This document shows positions 1 through 8,025 of a stretch of DNA of 22,317 bases, one piece after another. The position numbers and the translations under genes were made by a program. This stretch comes from UBA7803 sp041686955 (GTDB lineage Bacteria > Pseudomonadota > Gammaproteobacteria > Pseudomonadales > Azotimanducaceae): positions 1 through 22,317 of the forward strand of contig JAWLCV010000065.1 of the NCBI GenBank assembly GCA_041686955.1, given 5' to 3'. Each line of letters starts with the position of its first letter. Position 1 is the stretch's first letter. The notes below the pieces were generated by a model. It saw only the letters and a program-made list of their open reading frames with translations, did no database searches and was not told the DNA's origin.

Positions 1-120
1 ATCTTCGGAGTTCGGAAGGATGAAGAGGGTGATCGGTGGCGAGCGGCGCACCCTCGCCCGCCTTTCCATCCTTCAGGCTCCAAAGAGCGCAACACGCGAC
101 TGACGGCTCCCCACGAATGC

Positions 121-1383
121 CTACGCGGCGCCCCGCACCGCCACCTTCTCAACCCCGAGCCACGCGTCCGGAATGTTCTCCTCCACCAGCCGATCGATGC
201 TGATGCTGATGATGCCGTTCTCCGCCCCCACGTCCTCGGCGAACAGCGACACGTCGTTGGTCCGGGTGAACACCAGCGCATTCGGCCACTGCTGCTTCAC
301 CCACAGCGCGGCGCGCAGGTTCTCCATGGGCTGGCCGGTGCCGAGAATGACCGTGGGCTCGCTGCGGGAGAGATCCACCCCCTCGCTCAGCTCCCGCCAG
401 GCGTCCGGGTGCCCCACGTTGCCCTGCACCAGCACTCGGCGGTAGCCCTCGCCCAGATAGCCCTGCTCGCGCACCACCAGCACACGGCGGGCAGCGTCCA
501 CGTCCATGATGGCCACGGTGCCCACCTCCCCGGCCGCCGCCACCTGGAGTTCCTCGAGGATGGTCTGGCCGAAGCGGCCGAAGCCGGCCAGCACGACCAC
601 GTCCTTCACCCCGGTGCGCTGAAAGTGCTGCAGAAGCTGATCGCGCACGAGGCCGGAGGCGGCCAGGTGGTAGATGTTGAAGCAGGTGCAGCGCTGACCG
701 ATGGAGGTTCTCTGCATCATCCGCAGGAAGCGCAGGTTGTGAGAGTGCAGCAGAATCCGCGAATCCAGGGTCGGGTAACGGCGCAGGATCCGGCTGGCCA
801 CCTCGAAGGCGGCGAAGTTTTCGTCCGGCAGCAGCACCACCTTGCTGGCGTGGCGCAGCCGAAGCTGACGCAGCATGAAGTCGTGGGTGGCGTCCCCCAC
901 CACCACGGTGACGCCGAAGCTCTGCTCCAGCTCCTGCTTGCGGGTGGGCTCGATGGCGTCCACCAGCACCACCACGTCCACCCCGGGGCGCTTCCTGCGC
1001 AGCACCCGCAGATAGGTGATTGTCAGGCTGCCGGCGCCGACGATGACCACGTGATTCGCCAGCCGGCGCAGCCGCCAGTGATCCGGGGTCACCGCCTTCA
1101 TCAGCGTCTCGATCACCGCCGAGGCGGTGAGCAACGGCGCACCGAAATAGGCGGCCCACAGAAGGATCCGCGCGCCCACCGGACCGCCCGTGGGCATGCC
1201 GAGCTCGAGCCCGCCGAACACGAACAGGCCCAGGCTGTAGTAGGCCAGGGTGAGCCAGCCCGCCCCGGCCACCTCCCCCTGCTCGGTGAGGGACACCCCG
1301 GAGGCGAAGCCGACGAGGGCGAACAGGAACAGGGTTCCCGCGGCGATCCAGCGCCAGCCGATCCGTGATTCCGCCAGGCTCAC
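121..1383 (-). CDS. Membrane NAD(P)-binding protein with two TrkA-N/RCK-like domains
   Basis: Seen: 420 residues from a GTG start whose GTGA overlaps the TGA of the upstream Mut7-C gene; the frame stays open further upstream only as antisense-like read-through of that gene. Three hydrophobic segments lie at about 12-32, 42-62 and 70-95. Two Rossmann units follow, with glycine motifs GAGSLT (116-121) and GFGRFG (267-272), each followed by a strand ending in an acidic residue. Known: this layout belongs to RCK/TrkA-N ion-channel and transporter gating subunits, in which nucleotide binding controls ion flow across the inner membrane. Odd: no TVGYG-type selectivity filter is visible; the loop between TM2 and TM3 reads GLELGMPTGGPVG instead, so potassium conduction is not shown. 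It is last in the aldolase/Mut7-C operon and probably translationally coupled. The family call is firm, the substrate unknown. Confidence 0.85.
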   Translation of the reverse strand: MSLAESRIGWRWIAAGTLFLFALVGFASGVSLTEQGEVAGAGWLTLAYYSLGLFVFGGLELGMPTGGPVGARILLWAAYFGAPLLTASAVIETLMKAVTPDHWRLRRLANHVVIVGAGSLTITYLRVLRRKRPGVDVVVLVDAIEPTRKQELEQSFGVTVVVGDATHDFMLRQLRLRHASKVVLLPDENFAAFEVASRILRRYPTLDSRILLHSHNLRFLRMMQRTSIGQRCTCFNIYHLAASGLVRDQLLQHFQRTGVKDVVVLAGFGRFGQTILEELQVAAAGEVGTVAIMDVDAARRVLVVREQGYLGEGYRRVLVQGNVGHPDAWRELSEGVDLSRSEPTVILGTGQPMENLRAALWVKQQWPNALVFTRTNDVSLFAEDVGAENGIISISIDRLVEENIPDAWLGVEKVAVRGAA

Positions 1384-2129
1384 GAGGCGGGCGCCACCAT
1401 CCGCTCCACGGCCTCCACCAGCCGCGCGAAGTGAGGCCCCTTCCAGTAGACCTTGCCGCACTGGTCGCACTGGTAGAACTCGTCGTAATAGCGCCGGGTC
1501 TTGGGCTCCAGACGGTGCTCGATGCGGTCTTTCGCCACCGGGTGGATCAGCCCGTTGCACGCCAGGCAGCGGTGGAAGGGCCTAATGCTGCCCTCGAGCT
1601 GGAAGCGCCGCACCACCTCCGCTACCTGCTGTTCCGGATCCACGGCCCGCACCCAGTAGCCGTGGCTGACCGCCTTGTGGTGCAGCAGTCGCCGGTCGCG
1701 GGTGAGCAGGATGCGCTCCTCGTCGGCGGCGATGCGCACCAGCTCCGGGTCGTCCAGGTCGTTGCGGTAGATGGTGTCGAAACCGAGCAGCCGCAGCCAG
1801 CGCGCGAGCTTGCCCAGGTTGACGTCCACGACGAAGCGGTTCTGCCGCAACGGTGCGGGCCGCAGCTTCGCCACCGGCGCCACGTCGAAGCTCTCGAACA
1901 CGGGATACACGGCCACCCGCTCACCATCGCGCAGGTGGTGCTCGAAATCCACCGGCTCGCCATCGACGAGGATCAGCTCCACCTCGGTGTGCGGCACGCC
2001 CTGGGCCTCGATGGCATCCTTCACGGAAGGATGACCGTCGAACCGGTAGCTCCGCTCACCGCCGCCGGGCGCCGACGCCAGGAAGTCGTTCAGCTCCGCG
2101 TAGAAGCGGAATCGGGCGGTGGCAGGCAC
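1380..2129 (-). CDS. Mut7-C RNase-domain protein with N-terminal ubiquitin-like domain
   Basis: Seen: 249 residues from a GTG start 14 bases after the aldolase stop. Residues 1-80 look like the ubiquitin/MoaD-type fold often found before Mut7-C. Residues 96-186 carry the PIN-like Mut7-C core with acidic positions in FVVDVNLGKLARWLRLLGFD (99-118), DLDDPEL and LLTRDRRLL (141-149). The C-terminus has a zinc ribbon built from CLAC (188-191) and CDQC (221-224). Known: Mut7-C proteins are predicted metal-dependent RNases named after the exonuclease mut-7; bacterial members are poorly characterised. Length fits the Ub-Mut7-C architecture. Translation is probably coupled to fda upstream and to the TrkA-N gene downstream by the 4-base overlap. 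RNase activity is inferred from the fold only; targets are unknown. Confidence 0.87.
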   Translation of the reverse strand: MPATARFRFYAELNDFLASAPGGGERSYRFDGHPSVKDAIEAQGVPHTEVELILVDGEPVDFEHHLRDGERVAVYPVFESFDVAPVAKLRPAPLRQNRFVVDVNLGKLARWLRLLGFDTIYRNDLDDPELVRIAADEERILLTRDRRLLHHKAVSHGYWVRAVDPEQQVAEVVRRFQLEGSIRPFHRCLACNGLIHPVAKDRIEHRLEPKTRRYYDEFYQCDQCGKVYWKGPHFARLVEAVERMVAPAS

Positions 2130-2143
2130 GGCGGCCTCGAGGC

Positions 2144-3037
2144 TCAGGTGATCGACGCCTCGTAGATGCTGCCGATGGACTCGTCGAGCAGGGCGTCGAA
2201 CTCCTCGTCCGACTGCTGCTTCTTCAGCCCCTCGGTGAGGGCCCGGGAGAAGCTGGCCACCATGCGGTTCTGCCGCGCCAGGCGTTCGTTGGCCTCGGAG
2301 CGGGAATAGCCGCCGGAAAGGGCCACCACCCGAACCACGTTGGGGTGCTCGATGAGATCCATGTAGAAGTTGTCCTGCTCCGGCAGGGTGAGCTTGAGCA
2401 TCACCCGCTGATCCGGCCCCAGGGAATCGAGCTCCCGCAGGATCTCCGCCTTCAGCATGGTCTCCGCCTTCGCCTTCTCGGGGCACTTGATGTCCACTTC
2501 CGGCTCGACGATGGGAACGAGCCCCGCAGCGATGATCTGCCGGGCCAGCTCGAACTGCTGCTCGACGATCCTGCGGATACCGGCTTCGTTCGCCTGCTTG
2601 ATCACCGAGCGCATCTTGGTGCCGAAGATGCCGTTGGCCTTGGCCCGGGCGAGCAGGTCGTCCAGATTCGGGATCGGCTTCATGAGCTGCACGCCGTCCG
2701 CTTCCTCGGCGAGGCCCTTGTCCACCTTCAGAATGGGCACCACCTGCTTGGTTCGCCACAGGTACTCGGCGGTGGGCTTACCCTCGATCTGCCGGTCCAT
2801 GGTGTTCTCGAACAGGATGGCCGCCAGGATGCGGTCGCCGTTGAACGCGGGGCTGGTGATGATCCGGGTACGCATCTCGTGCACCAGATCGAACATCTCC
2901 TCCTCGCTCGACCAGGCGCCTTCCTCGATGCCGTACAGGCGCAGCGCCTTGGGGGTGCTGCCGCCGCTCTGATCCAGGGCGGCGATGAAGCCCTGGCCGC
3001 TCTTCATCTTCTCGAACTGAGTGTCGAAATCGCTCAC
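2144..3037 (-). CDS. fda: Class I fructose-bisphosphate aldolase (FdaB type)
   Basis: Cleaves fructose 1,6-bisphosphate to dihydroxyacetone phosphate and glyceraldehyde 3-phosphate in the cytoplasm (glycolysis and gluconeogenesis), using a Schiff-base lysine and no metal. Seen: 297 residues, the usual length of the FdaB group. The N-terminus GFIAALDQSGGSTPKAL (16-32), the central KVDKGLAEE (104-112) and QLMKPI (117-122), the Schiff-base region RVMLKLTLPE with Lys215, and VALSGGYSR (238-246) match the Firmicutes-type enzyme closely. The start chosen is GTG preceded by an AAGGGGA ribosome site, where family members begin. The frame is open for about 1.2 kb upstream through the nnrS-like gene, so a fused product cannot be excluded. 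A promoter inside the end of that gene may allow separate expression. First gene of a run with the Mut7-C and TrkA-N genes. Confidence 0.95.
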   Translation of the reverse strand: MSDFDTQFEKMKSGQGFIAALDQSGGSTPKALRLYGIEEGAWSSEEEMFDLVHEMRTRIITSPAFNGDRILAAILFENTMDRQIEGKPTAEYLWRTKQVVPILKVDKGLAEEADGVQLMKPIPNLDDLLARAKANGIFGTKMRSVIKQANEAGIRRIVEQQFELARQIIAAGLVPIVEPEVDIKCPEKAKAETMLKAEILRELDSLGPDQRVMLKLTLPEQDNFYMDLIEHPNVVRVVALSGGYSRSEANERLARQNRMVASFSRALTEGLKKQQSDEEFDALLDESIGSIYEASIT

Positions 3038-4279
3038 GGTGTTCCCCTTCGCGCGTGTCGCGTGCGCTGTGAATGTGATGGCTGAGTGTGACCTGCGTAT
3101 TATGGTCCACGCCGGCAGCGTGGTCAGCAACACCCACAAAAGCATCATGCAGCCGACGGACCAGAATGCCCCGCTGGCCAGCAACGCCAGGGGCGGGTCC
3201 CCACCGCTCCAGCCCATGCGGGCGGCGGCGGCCGCGCTCATGAGCAGCGCAGCCAGATGCGCCGCGGGGGCGATGTTGGCGTCCCGGTACCGGTAGAGGA
3301 GGCGCGTTCGCGCCATCACCGCCACGGTGAGGGTGCCCACGGCTCCCACCGTCAGCGCATGGAGCGCCCGCGTCGTTGCGGGCCAGCCGGCCAAGAGCGA
3401 GAGACCGAGCAGCCCGAGCCCCGCGGCGAGCCAGCCGTAACCCAGCCCGAGGACCAGCAGATCCGGCCGCCGGCGGCAGCGCCACAAGGACCACCGGACG
3501 AGCCGTACCAGGGTGAGCAGCGCCGCCGCCAGCAGAGCGATGCCGGCAACCCTGCCGCCTGCGGGGAACGCCGAGGCGGCCAGCGCCGCTGCGAACGCCA
3601 GCAGCCCGCCGCCCTCGATGCGCGGTTGCACCCGGGCGTCCAGACGGCCGCCGCCACGGACCAGGTAGCCGGCGACGGCGGGGGCGATGATGCGCCCGCC
3701 CATGAAGAACAGCAGCGACGCCAGCAGCACCGTGGTCGCCAGGTACAAGGTCGATCCCATCGCCGCGTGCCCGGCCGCGGCGGTAGCAAATGGCGCGAGC
3801 GCCGCGAGCCCGCCGAGGATGAGCACGATGGAGCGGTTACGCCATTTGCGCGCCGAGCGGGCGAAGCGGGGAATCACGGCCACGGCGAACGCGGCGCTGA
3901 AGGCGGCCGTGGCCGTCACCGCTAAGGCGCTCCCCGGCCAACCCAGAAAAGCGATCCGCGCGGCGAGCCAGAGCCCGAGCAGGCCCAGAATCCGCCGGAG
4001 CCGCTGGCGGCCGAGCAGGAAGCCGCCCGCCACCGCCAGTACGTAGCCGAACAGCATCTCGTGGGCGTGACCCGCCGGACTGGCGAGACCCGGCAGCCGG
4101 GGCAGGAGCCCCGCGACCGCGCCCACCCACGGCACCACTGCGGCGGCTCCGTAGGCGGCGGCCACGGGAAAGAACCAGGCATGGGCGAAAGGCGGTCGAA
4201 TCAAGCGGCAGCGTTCCCGGCTGGCGATTGCGGCGCGACCTTGTCCGACAGGCGCCGGCACCGTGCGCCGAGGTCGCAC
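3038..4279 (-). CDS. NnrS family membrane protein, open into the aldolase with no stop
   Basis: Seen: about 400 residues of hydrophobic protein with some eleven or twelve membrane segments. NnrS signatures are FAHAWFFPVAAAYG (31-44), HAHEMLFGY (71-79), RKWRNRS (144-150), GGRIIAPAVAGYL and HALTVGAVGTLTVAVMART. Known: NnrS is a haem- and copper-containing inner-membrane protein tied to nitric oxide and nitrosative stress; family length is about 380-400 residues, so this gene should end close to the aldolase start. Odd: no stop codon in this frame separates it from fda; the end given is simply the base before the aldolase GTG. A TAA lies in another frame at the expected end. The start is uncertain: GTG at 4279 would overlap the divergent promoter, and a TTG near 4203 is another option. 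No NO-regulator site (NnrR/NsrR/NorR) recognised. Confidence 0.82.
3099..3127 (-). promoter_or_regulatory. Candidate sigma-70 promoter for the aldolase operon
   Basis: On the minus strand CTGACC (3122-3127) and CATAAT (3099-3104) are separated by exactly 17 bases, with 4/6 and 5/6 matches to consensus. Transcription would begin near 3092, giving a leader of about 55 bases before the GTG of fda. The site lies inside the last codons of the nnrS-like frame. Prediction only. Confidence 0.45.
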
Positions 4280-4286
4280 CGTGGTT

Positions 4287-4292
4287 TAGAAT
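4287..4292 (+). promoter_or_regulatory. Candidate -10 box of the FabH-like gene
   Basis: TAGAAT sits 29 bases before the proposed ATC start, giving a predicted transcription start near 4299 and a short leader. The -35 region is not convincing. The same TAGAAT hexamer recurs before tRNA-Arg at 14148-14153, which supports it as the local -10 style. Confidence 0.4.
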
Positions 4293-4321
4293 GCGCGCCA
4301 GCCACTGCCGAGGGCAACGTC

Positions 4322-5287
4322 ATCGTTTACATCGAGGACATCGGGGCCTATGTCCCCGAGATGCGGGTCGACAACGCACGCTTCAGCGAGCTGACGGGCC
4401 AGGATCCCGAATGGTTCGTCGCGCGCACGGGCATTCACAGCCGCTCGCGGGCTGCGCCCGGCGAAAACGTCACCACCATGGCCGCGGCCGCGGTGCGCAG
4501 GCTCCTGGACAAACGCCCGGACGCCCTCGACGGGGTGGATCTCGTGCTCGGCGCCAGCTACACCCCCGAGGACACCCTCTCCACCATGCCGTTCCGGCTG
4601 CAGCGGGAGTTCGGGATCAACGACGCCCGGGTCTACTTCCTCTCCTCGGCGTGCTCGTCGTTCATCAGCGGCCTCGAGCTCGCCCGCATGATGCTGCTGG
4701 CGGGCGAAGCACGGAAGGCGCTGCTGGTGGCGTCGGAGCACAACAGCCGCTACAGCGACGATGCCGACCGCTTCTCCGGCCATCTGTGGGGCGACGGCGC
4801 CGCCGCCGCGGTGCTCTCCCGGGAGCCGGACCGCGCCGCCTTCAGCCTGGAGTACGCCCGCTCCCGGGGCGTCGCCTGCGCCGGCAAGGGTCCGGACGCC
4901 ATCACCCTGGATCCGTCCCTCGGCACCCACGGGCTGGTGATGCGGGAAGGCCGCGACGTCTTCGCCCGGGCGTGCGAGTACCTGGCGGAAGAGACCCGCA
5001 CCGCCATGAGCACGCTGGGCCTCGAGGTGTCCGACATCCGCTGGCTGGTGCCTCACCAGGCGAACCTCCGCATCATGGTCAACGTGGCCAAGGCGCTCGG
5101 CCTGCCCATGGAGCGCTGCATCGTCACCGTGGACACGCTGGGCAACACCGGCTGCGCGAGCATTCCCATCTCCATCGAACTGGCCGGCGCCATCGAGCCC
5201 GGCGACCTGGTGGCCGCCACCGCATTCGGCGGCGGCTATTCCTGTGGCGCCGCGGTGCTCCGCAAGTTACCACCGCAGCCCTGTTAG
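4322..5287 (+). CDS. 3-oxoacyl-ACP synthase III family protein (FabH-like)
   Basis: Condenses an acyl thioester with malonyl-ACP or a similar extender, the chain-initiating Claisen step. Seen: 321 residues when begun at the ATC at 4322. The catalytic triad is intact: Cys111 in SSACSSF, His245 in PHQANLR and Asn275 in LGNTGCAS, each within one residue of the E. coli FabH numbering (112, 244, 274), which argues for this start. GAGGG lies 7 bases ahead of the ATC. No ATG, GTG or TTG in frame lies nearby; the in-frame ATGs are far upstream in sequence that does not look coding. So the start is probably the rare codon ATC, or a start was lost. No acyl carrier protein or other fatty-acid gene adjoins it, so it may serve secondary metabolism (chain initiation or acyl transfer) rather than housekeeping lipid synthesis. 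Confidence 0.9.
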   Translation: MVYIEDIGAYVPEMRVDNARFSELTGQDPEWFVARTGIHSRSRAAPGENVTTMAAAAVRRLLDKRPDALDGVDLVLGASYTPEDTLSTMPFRLQREFGINDARVYFLSSACSSFISGLELARMMLLAGEARKALLVASEHNSRYSDDADRFSGHLWGDGAAAAVLSREPDRAAFSLEYARSRGVACAGKGPDAITLDPSLGTHGLVMREGRDVFARACEYLAEETRTAMSTLGLEVSDIRWLVPHQANLRIMVNVAKALGLPMERCIVTVDTLGNTGCASIPISIELAGAIEPGDLVAATAFGGGYSCGAAVLRKLPPQPC

Positions 5288-5307
5288 TCATCGTCGTGGC
5301 CCTGCGC

Positions 5308-5338
5308 TAACATCTGCCGTCTTCGGGCAACCGACGGC
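5308..5338 (+). promoter_or_regulatory. Candidate -10 box and leader stem-loop of the molybdenum hydroxylase operon
   Basis: TAACAT (5308-5313) is a plausible -10, with transcription starting near 5320. GCCGTC (5316-5321) pairs with GACGGC (5333-5338) around an 11-base loop, directly ahead of the GGGAGG ribosome site. No good -35 is visible. Low-confidence site. Confidence 0.3.
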
Positions 5339-5349
5339 GGGAGGTTCTC

Positions 5350-5817
5350 ATGCGTCTGAATGTGAACGGCCGCGTGCACGAGGTGGAGGTGGTCCACGAG
5401 GACACGCCTCTGCTCTGGGTGCTGCGGGATCATCTGGGGCTGGTGGGGACGAAGTTCGGCTGCGGCATCGCCCAGTGCGGCGCCTGCACCGTGCACGTGG
5501 ACGGCGTGCCCACGTTCAGCTGCGCGGTCCCCGCCGCGGCCCTGGAAGGGGCGGAGATCACCACCATCGAAGGCCTCGCCGCCGCGGACGGCACCCTGCA
5601 CCCGCTGCAGCAGGCCTGGATCGACCACGACGTTCCCCAATGCGGCTACTGCCAGTCCGGCCAGCTCATGCGCGCCGCCGCGCTGCTGGCGGACAACCCC
5701 CGGCCCTCGGCCGCGGACGTGGACGCGGCTCTGGATTCCGCCCTGTGCCGTTGTGGCACCTACAACCGCATCCGCGGCGCGGTGATGGCCGTGGCAGGAG
5801 GCGAGCATGGCGAGTGA
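5350..5817 (+). CDS. [2Fe-2S] small subunit of a xanthine-dehydrogenase-family hydroxylase (IorA/CoxS-like)
   Basis: Carries electrons from the molybdenum site of its large-subunit partner. Seen: 155 residues with two iron-sulfur sets. Cys38, 43, 46 and 58 form the plant-ferredoxin-type cluster (CGIAQCGAC...C); Cys98, 101, 133 and 135 form the second (CGYC...CRC) in the helical C-terminal domain. Length fits the family (150-170). ATG is preceded by GGGAGG at good spacing. The gene overlaps the large subunit by 11 bases, so translation is coupled. No signal peptide is present; in this family the small subunit is carried out by the large subunit's Tat signal. Two-subunit enzymes of this sort (isoquinoline 1-oxidoreductase, aldehyde oxidoreductases) lack a FAD subunit, and none is present. 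Substrate cannot be told from sequence. Confidence 0.93.
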   Translation: MRLNVNGRVHEVEVVHEDTPLLWVLRDHLGLVGTKFGCGIAQCGACTVHVDGVPTFSCAVPAAALEGAEITTIEGLAAADGTLHPLQQAWIDHDVPQCGYCQSGQLMRAAALLADNPRPSAADVDAALDSALCRCGTYNRIRGAVMAVAGGEHGE

Positions 5818-8008
5818 CAGGGGCGACATCGTCAAGCTCGACCGGCGGGCGTTTCTCAAGCTCACGGGGCTCGCCGGCGGCGGGCTCATCCTCGGGGTCA
5901 CGGTCGGCTGCTCGCGGCCGCAGCCGGTGGCGGCCACCGGCGAGGACGGCAGCTTTCAGCCGAACGCCTACGTACGGATCTCCGACGAAGGCATCTTCAT
6001 CTACGCCCCCAACCCGGAGATCGGCCAGGGTGTGAAGACCGCCCTGCCCATGATCGTGGCGGAGGAGCTGGATGCCGCCTGGGACGACGTCACCGTGGTG
6101 CAGGCCGACATCGACGCGGCCCGCTACGAGCGCCAGGCGGCGGGCGGTTCCCGCTCGATTCCCGACAAATGGACCCCCATGCGCCGGGCGGGCGCGGCGG
6201 CACGGCACATGCTGGTGGCCGCGGCGGCGCTGCGCTGGGAGGTCAGCCCGGAGGAATGCGAGACCCGGGACAGCACGGTGATCCACACCCCCAGCGGCCG
6301 GCGTCTCTCCTACCTGGAGCTGGCCTCGACGGCGGCGGAGCTGCCCGTGCCCGATCCGGACGACGTCACCCTGAAAGATCCCTCGGAGTTCCGCCTGCTC
6401 GGCAAGCGGATCAGCGGCGTGGACAACCGGCCGCTGGTCACCGGCGCCGCTCTGTTCGGCATCGACAAGCAGCTCCCGGGGCTGCGCTACGCCAGCTACG
6501 TGCAATGCCCGGCGGAAGGCGGGCGGGTGAAGCGCGCCAACCTGGAGGCGGTGAAGCGGCTGCCGGGAGTGCTCGACGCCTTCGCCCTGGAGAGCAACGG
6601 CGAGCCCACCGAGCTCTCGGCCGGAGTCGCCATCGTCGCCGTGGACACCTGGTCCGCCTTCAAGGCGCGCCGCAGCCTGGAAGTGGAGTGGGACGAATCC
6701 GACGCCGCCGACGACAGTTGGAGCCGTGCGCAGCAGGAGGCCCGCCGTCTGGCCGAGGGCGAGGGCCGGGAGACGGTGGCGGACCGCGGCGACGTCGACC
6801 GGGCCTTCGGCCAAGCTGCAAAAACCGTCTCCGGCTTCTATCAATACGCCTTCGTCAGCCACGCCCAGCTCGAGCCGCAGAACACCACCGCCTGGTGGCA
6901 CGACGGGATCATGGAGCTGTGGGCGCCCACCCAGTCGCCCCAGGGCGCGAAGAAGTCGGTGGCCGAGCTGATCCGCATTCCGGAAGACCGGGTGGTGCTG
7001 CACCAGATGCGCGCCGGCGGCGGGTTCGGCCGGCGCCTCATGAACGATGCGGTGGTGGAGGCGGCGGCCATCGCCCGCCGCGTCGACGGCCCGGTGAAGC
7101 TCACCTGGATGCGCGAAGACGACATGGCTCACGATTTCTACCGGGCCGGCGGATTCCACGCGCTCCAGGGGGCGCTGGACGGCAGTGGGCGCCTCACGGG
7201 CTGGCGCAACCATTTCATCAGCTTCAGCGAGGATGGCCGGGAGCCGGTCCGCGGCGGCGGCATCAGCGGCGACGTGGACCCGGGCCCCTTCGTTCCGAAC
7301 TACCGCCTCACCCAGACGCTGCTGCCGTGGCGCACCCCCTGCGGCTACTGGCGCGCGCCCGGCTCCAACGTCATCGCGTTCGCCCACCAGAGCTTTCTCC
7401 ACGAGCTCTCGAGCGCCGCCGGGCGCGATCACGTGGAGTTCCTGCTCGAGCTCCTCGGCGAGCCGCGCTGGCTGGAGGAAGGCAATCTGTGGGCGCTGCA
7501 CACCGGCCGCGCCGCCGGGGTCATCCGCCGGGCGGCGGAGGCCGCCGGCTGGGGCCGCGCGCTGCCCGAAGGCCGCGGCCTGGGCCTCGCCTTCTACTTC
7601 AGTCACGCCGGCCACGTGGCGGAGGTGGCCGAGGTGAGCGTCGGGGCCGACAAGCGCCTCGACGTGCACAAGGTGACGGTGGCCGCGGACGTGGGCCCCA
7701 TCGTCAACCTCTCCGGCGCCGAGAATCAGGTGCAGGGCTCGGTGATCGACGGGCTGAGCGCCATGCTGGGCCAGCGGATCACCTTCGAGAACGGCCGCGC
7801 CCGGGAGCTCAACTTCCACCAGTACCCGCTGCTCAGGATCGGCCGCGCGCCGCAGGTGGACGTGCACTTCGTGCAGGGCGACTTTCCGCCCACCGGGCTC
7901 GGCGAGCCGGCGTTGCCGCCGCTGGCGCCCGCGGTGGGGAACGCCATCTTCGCCGCCACCGGCGAACGGGTCCGGCGGCTGCCGCTCTCGGCGGAGGGCT
8001 GGAGCTAG
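5807..8008 (+). CDS. Molybdopterin-binding large subunit, xanthine-dehydrogenase family (IorB-like), Tat-exported
   Basis: Molybdenum hydroxylase acting on an aldehyde or N-heterocycle with water as oxygen source. Seen: 733 residues. The N-terminus has a twin-arginine signal, LDRRAFLKLTG (11-21), a hydrophobic stretch and a Cys at 35, so the enzyme is probably periplasmic, perhaps lipid-anchored. GGGFGRRLMND matches the cofactor-binding loop, and GLGEPALPPLAPAV near the C-terminus carries the expected catalytic Glu700. Length matches isoquinoline 1-oxidoreductase beta subunits (about 720-760). It forms an operon with the [2Fe-2S] subunit upstream. A c-type cytochrome often acts as electron acceptor for these enzymes but is not in this window; neither is a XdhC-like maturation gene. 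The class is secure, the substrate not. Confidence 0.93.
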   Translation: MASDRGDIVKLDRRAFLKLTGLAGGGLILGVTVGCSRPQPVAATGEDGSFQPNAYVRISDEGIFIYAPNPEIGQGVKTALPMIVAEELDAAWDDVTVVQADIDAARYERQAAGGSRSIPDKWTPMRRAGAAARHMLVAAAALRWEVSPEECETRDSTVIHTPSGRRLSYLELASTAAELPVPDPDDVTLKDPSEFRLLGKRISGVDNRPLVTGAALFGIDKQLPGLRYASYVQCPAEGGRVKRANLEAVKRLPGVLDAFALESNGEPTELSAGVAIVAVDTWSAFKARRSLEVEWDESDAADDSWSRAQQEARRLAEGEGRETVADRGDVDRAFGQAAKTVSGFYQYAFVSHAQLEPQNTTAWWHDGIMELWAPTQSPQGAKKSVAELIRIPEDRVVLHQMRAGGGFGRRLMNDAVVEAAAIARRVDGPVKLTWMREDDMAHDFYRAGGFHALQGALDGSGRLTGWRNHFISFSEDGREPVRGGGISGDVDPGPFVPNYRLTQTLLPWRTPCGYWRAPGSNVIAFAHQSFLHELSSAAGRDHVEFLLELLGEPRWLEEGNLWALHTGRAAGVIRRAAEAAGWGRALPEGRGLGLAFYFSHAGHVAEVAEVSVGADKRLDVHKVTVAADVGPIVNLSGAENQVQGSVIDGLSAMLGQRITFENGRARELNFHQYPLLRIGRAPQVDVHFVQGDFPPTGLGEPALPPLAPAVGNAIFAATGERVRRLPLSAEGWS

Positions 8009-8025
8009 CGGCGGAGGCCCGGCCC

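Noticed and set aside
1..120. Possible tail of a gene ending at about 103 on the plus strand, and an 8-base inverted repeat GAAGGATG/CATCCTTC (15-22 and 67-74)
   Set aside because: The frame gives about 33 residues with no recognisable motif, and the repeat arms are 44 bases apart; neither can be supported from the window edge.
5666..7867. A 733-codon open frame on the minus strand opposite the molybdenum hydroxylase
   Set aside because: Product is rich in His, Gly, Arg and Ala with no domain; it is the usual shadow of a high-GC gene whose opposite strand carries all recognisable motifs.
6169..8025. Long in-frame extension upstream of the S51-GNAT start
   Set aside because: It runs through the hydroxylase gene in another frame and gives low-complexity Arg/Gly/Pro sequence; the peptidase fold begins at the ATG at 8026.
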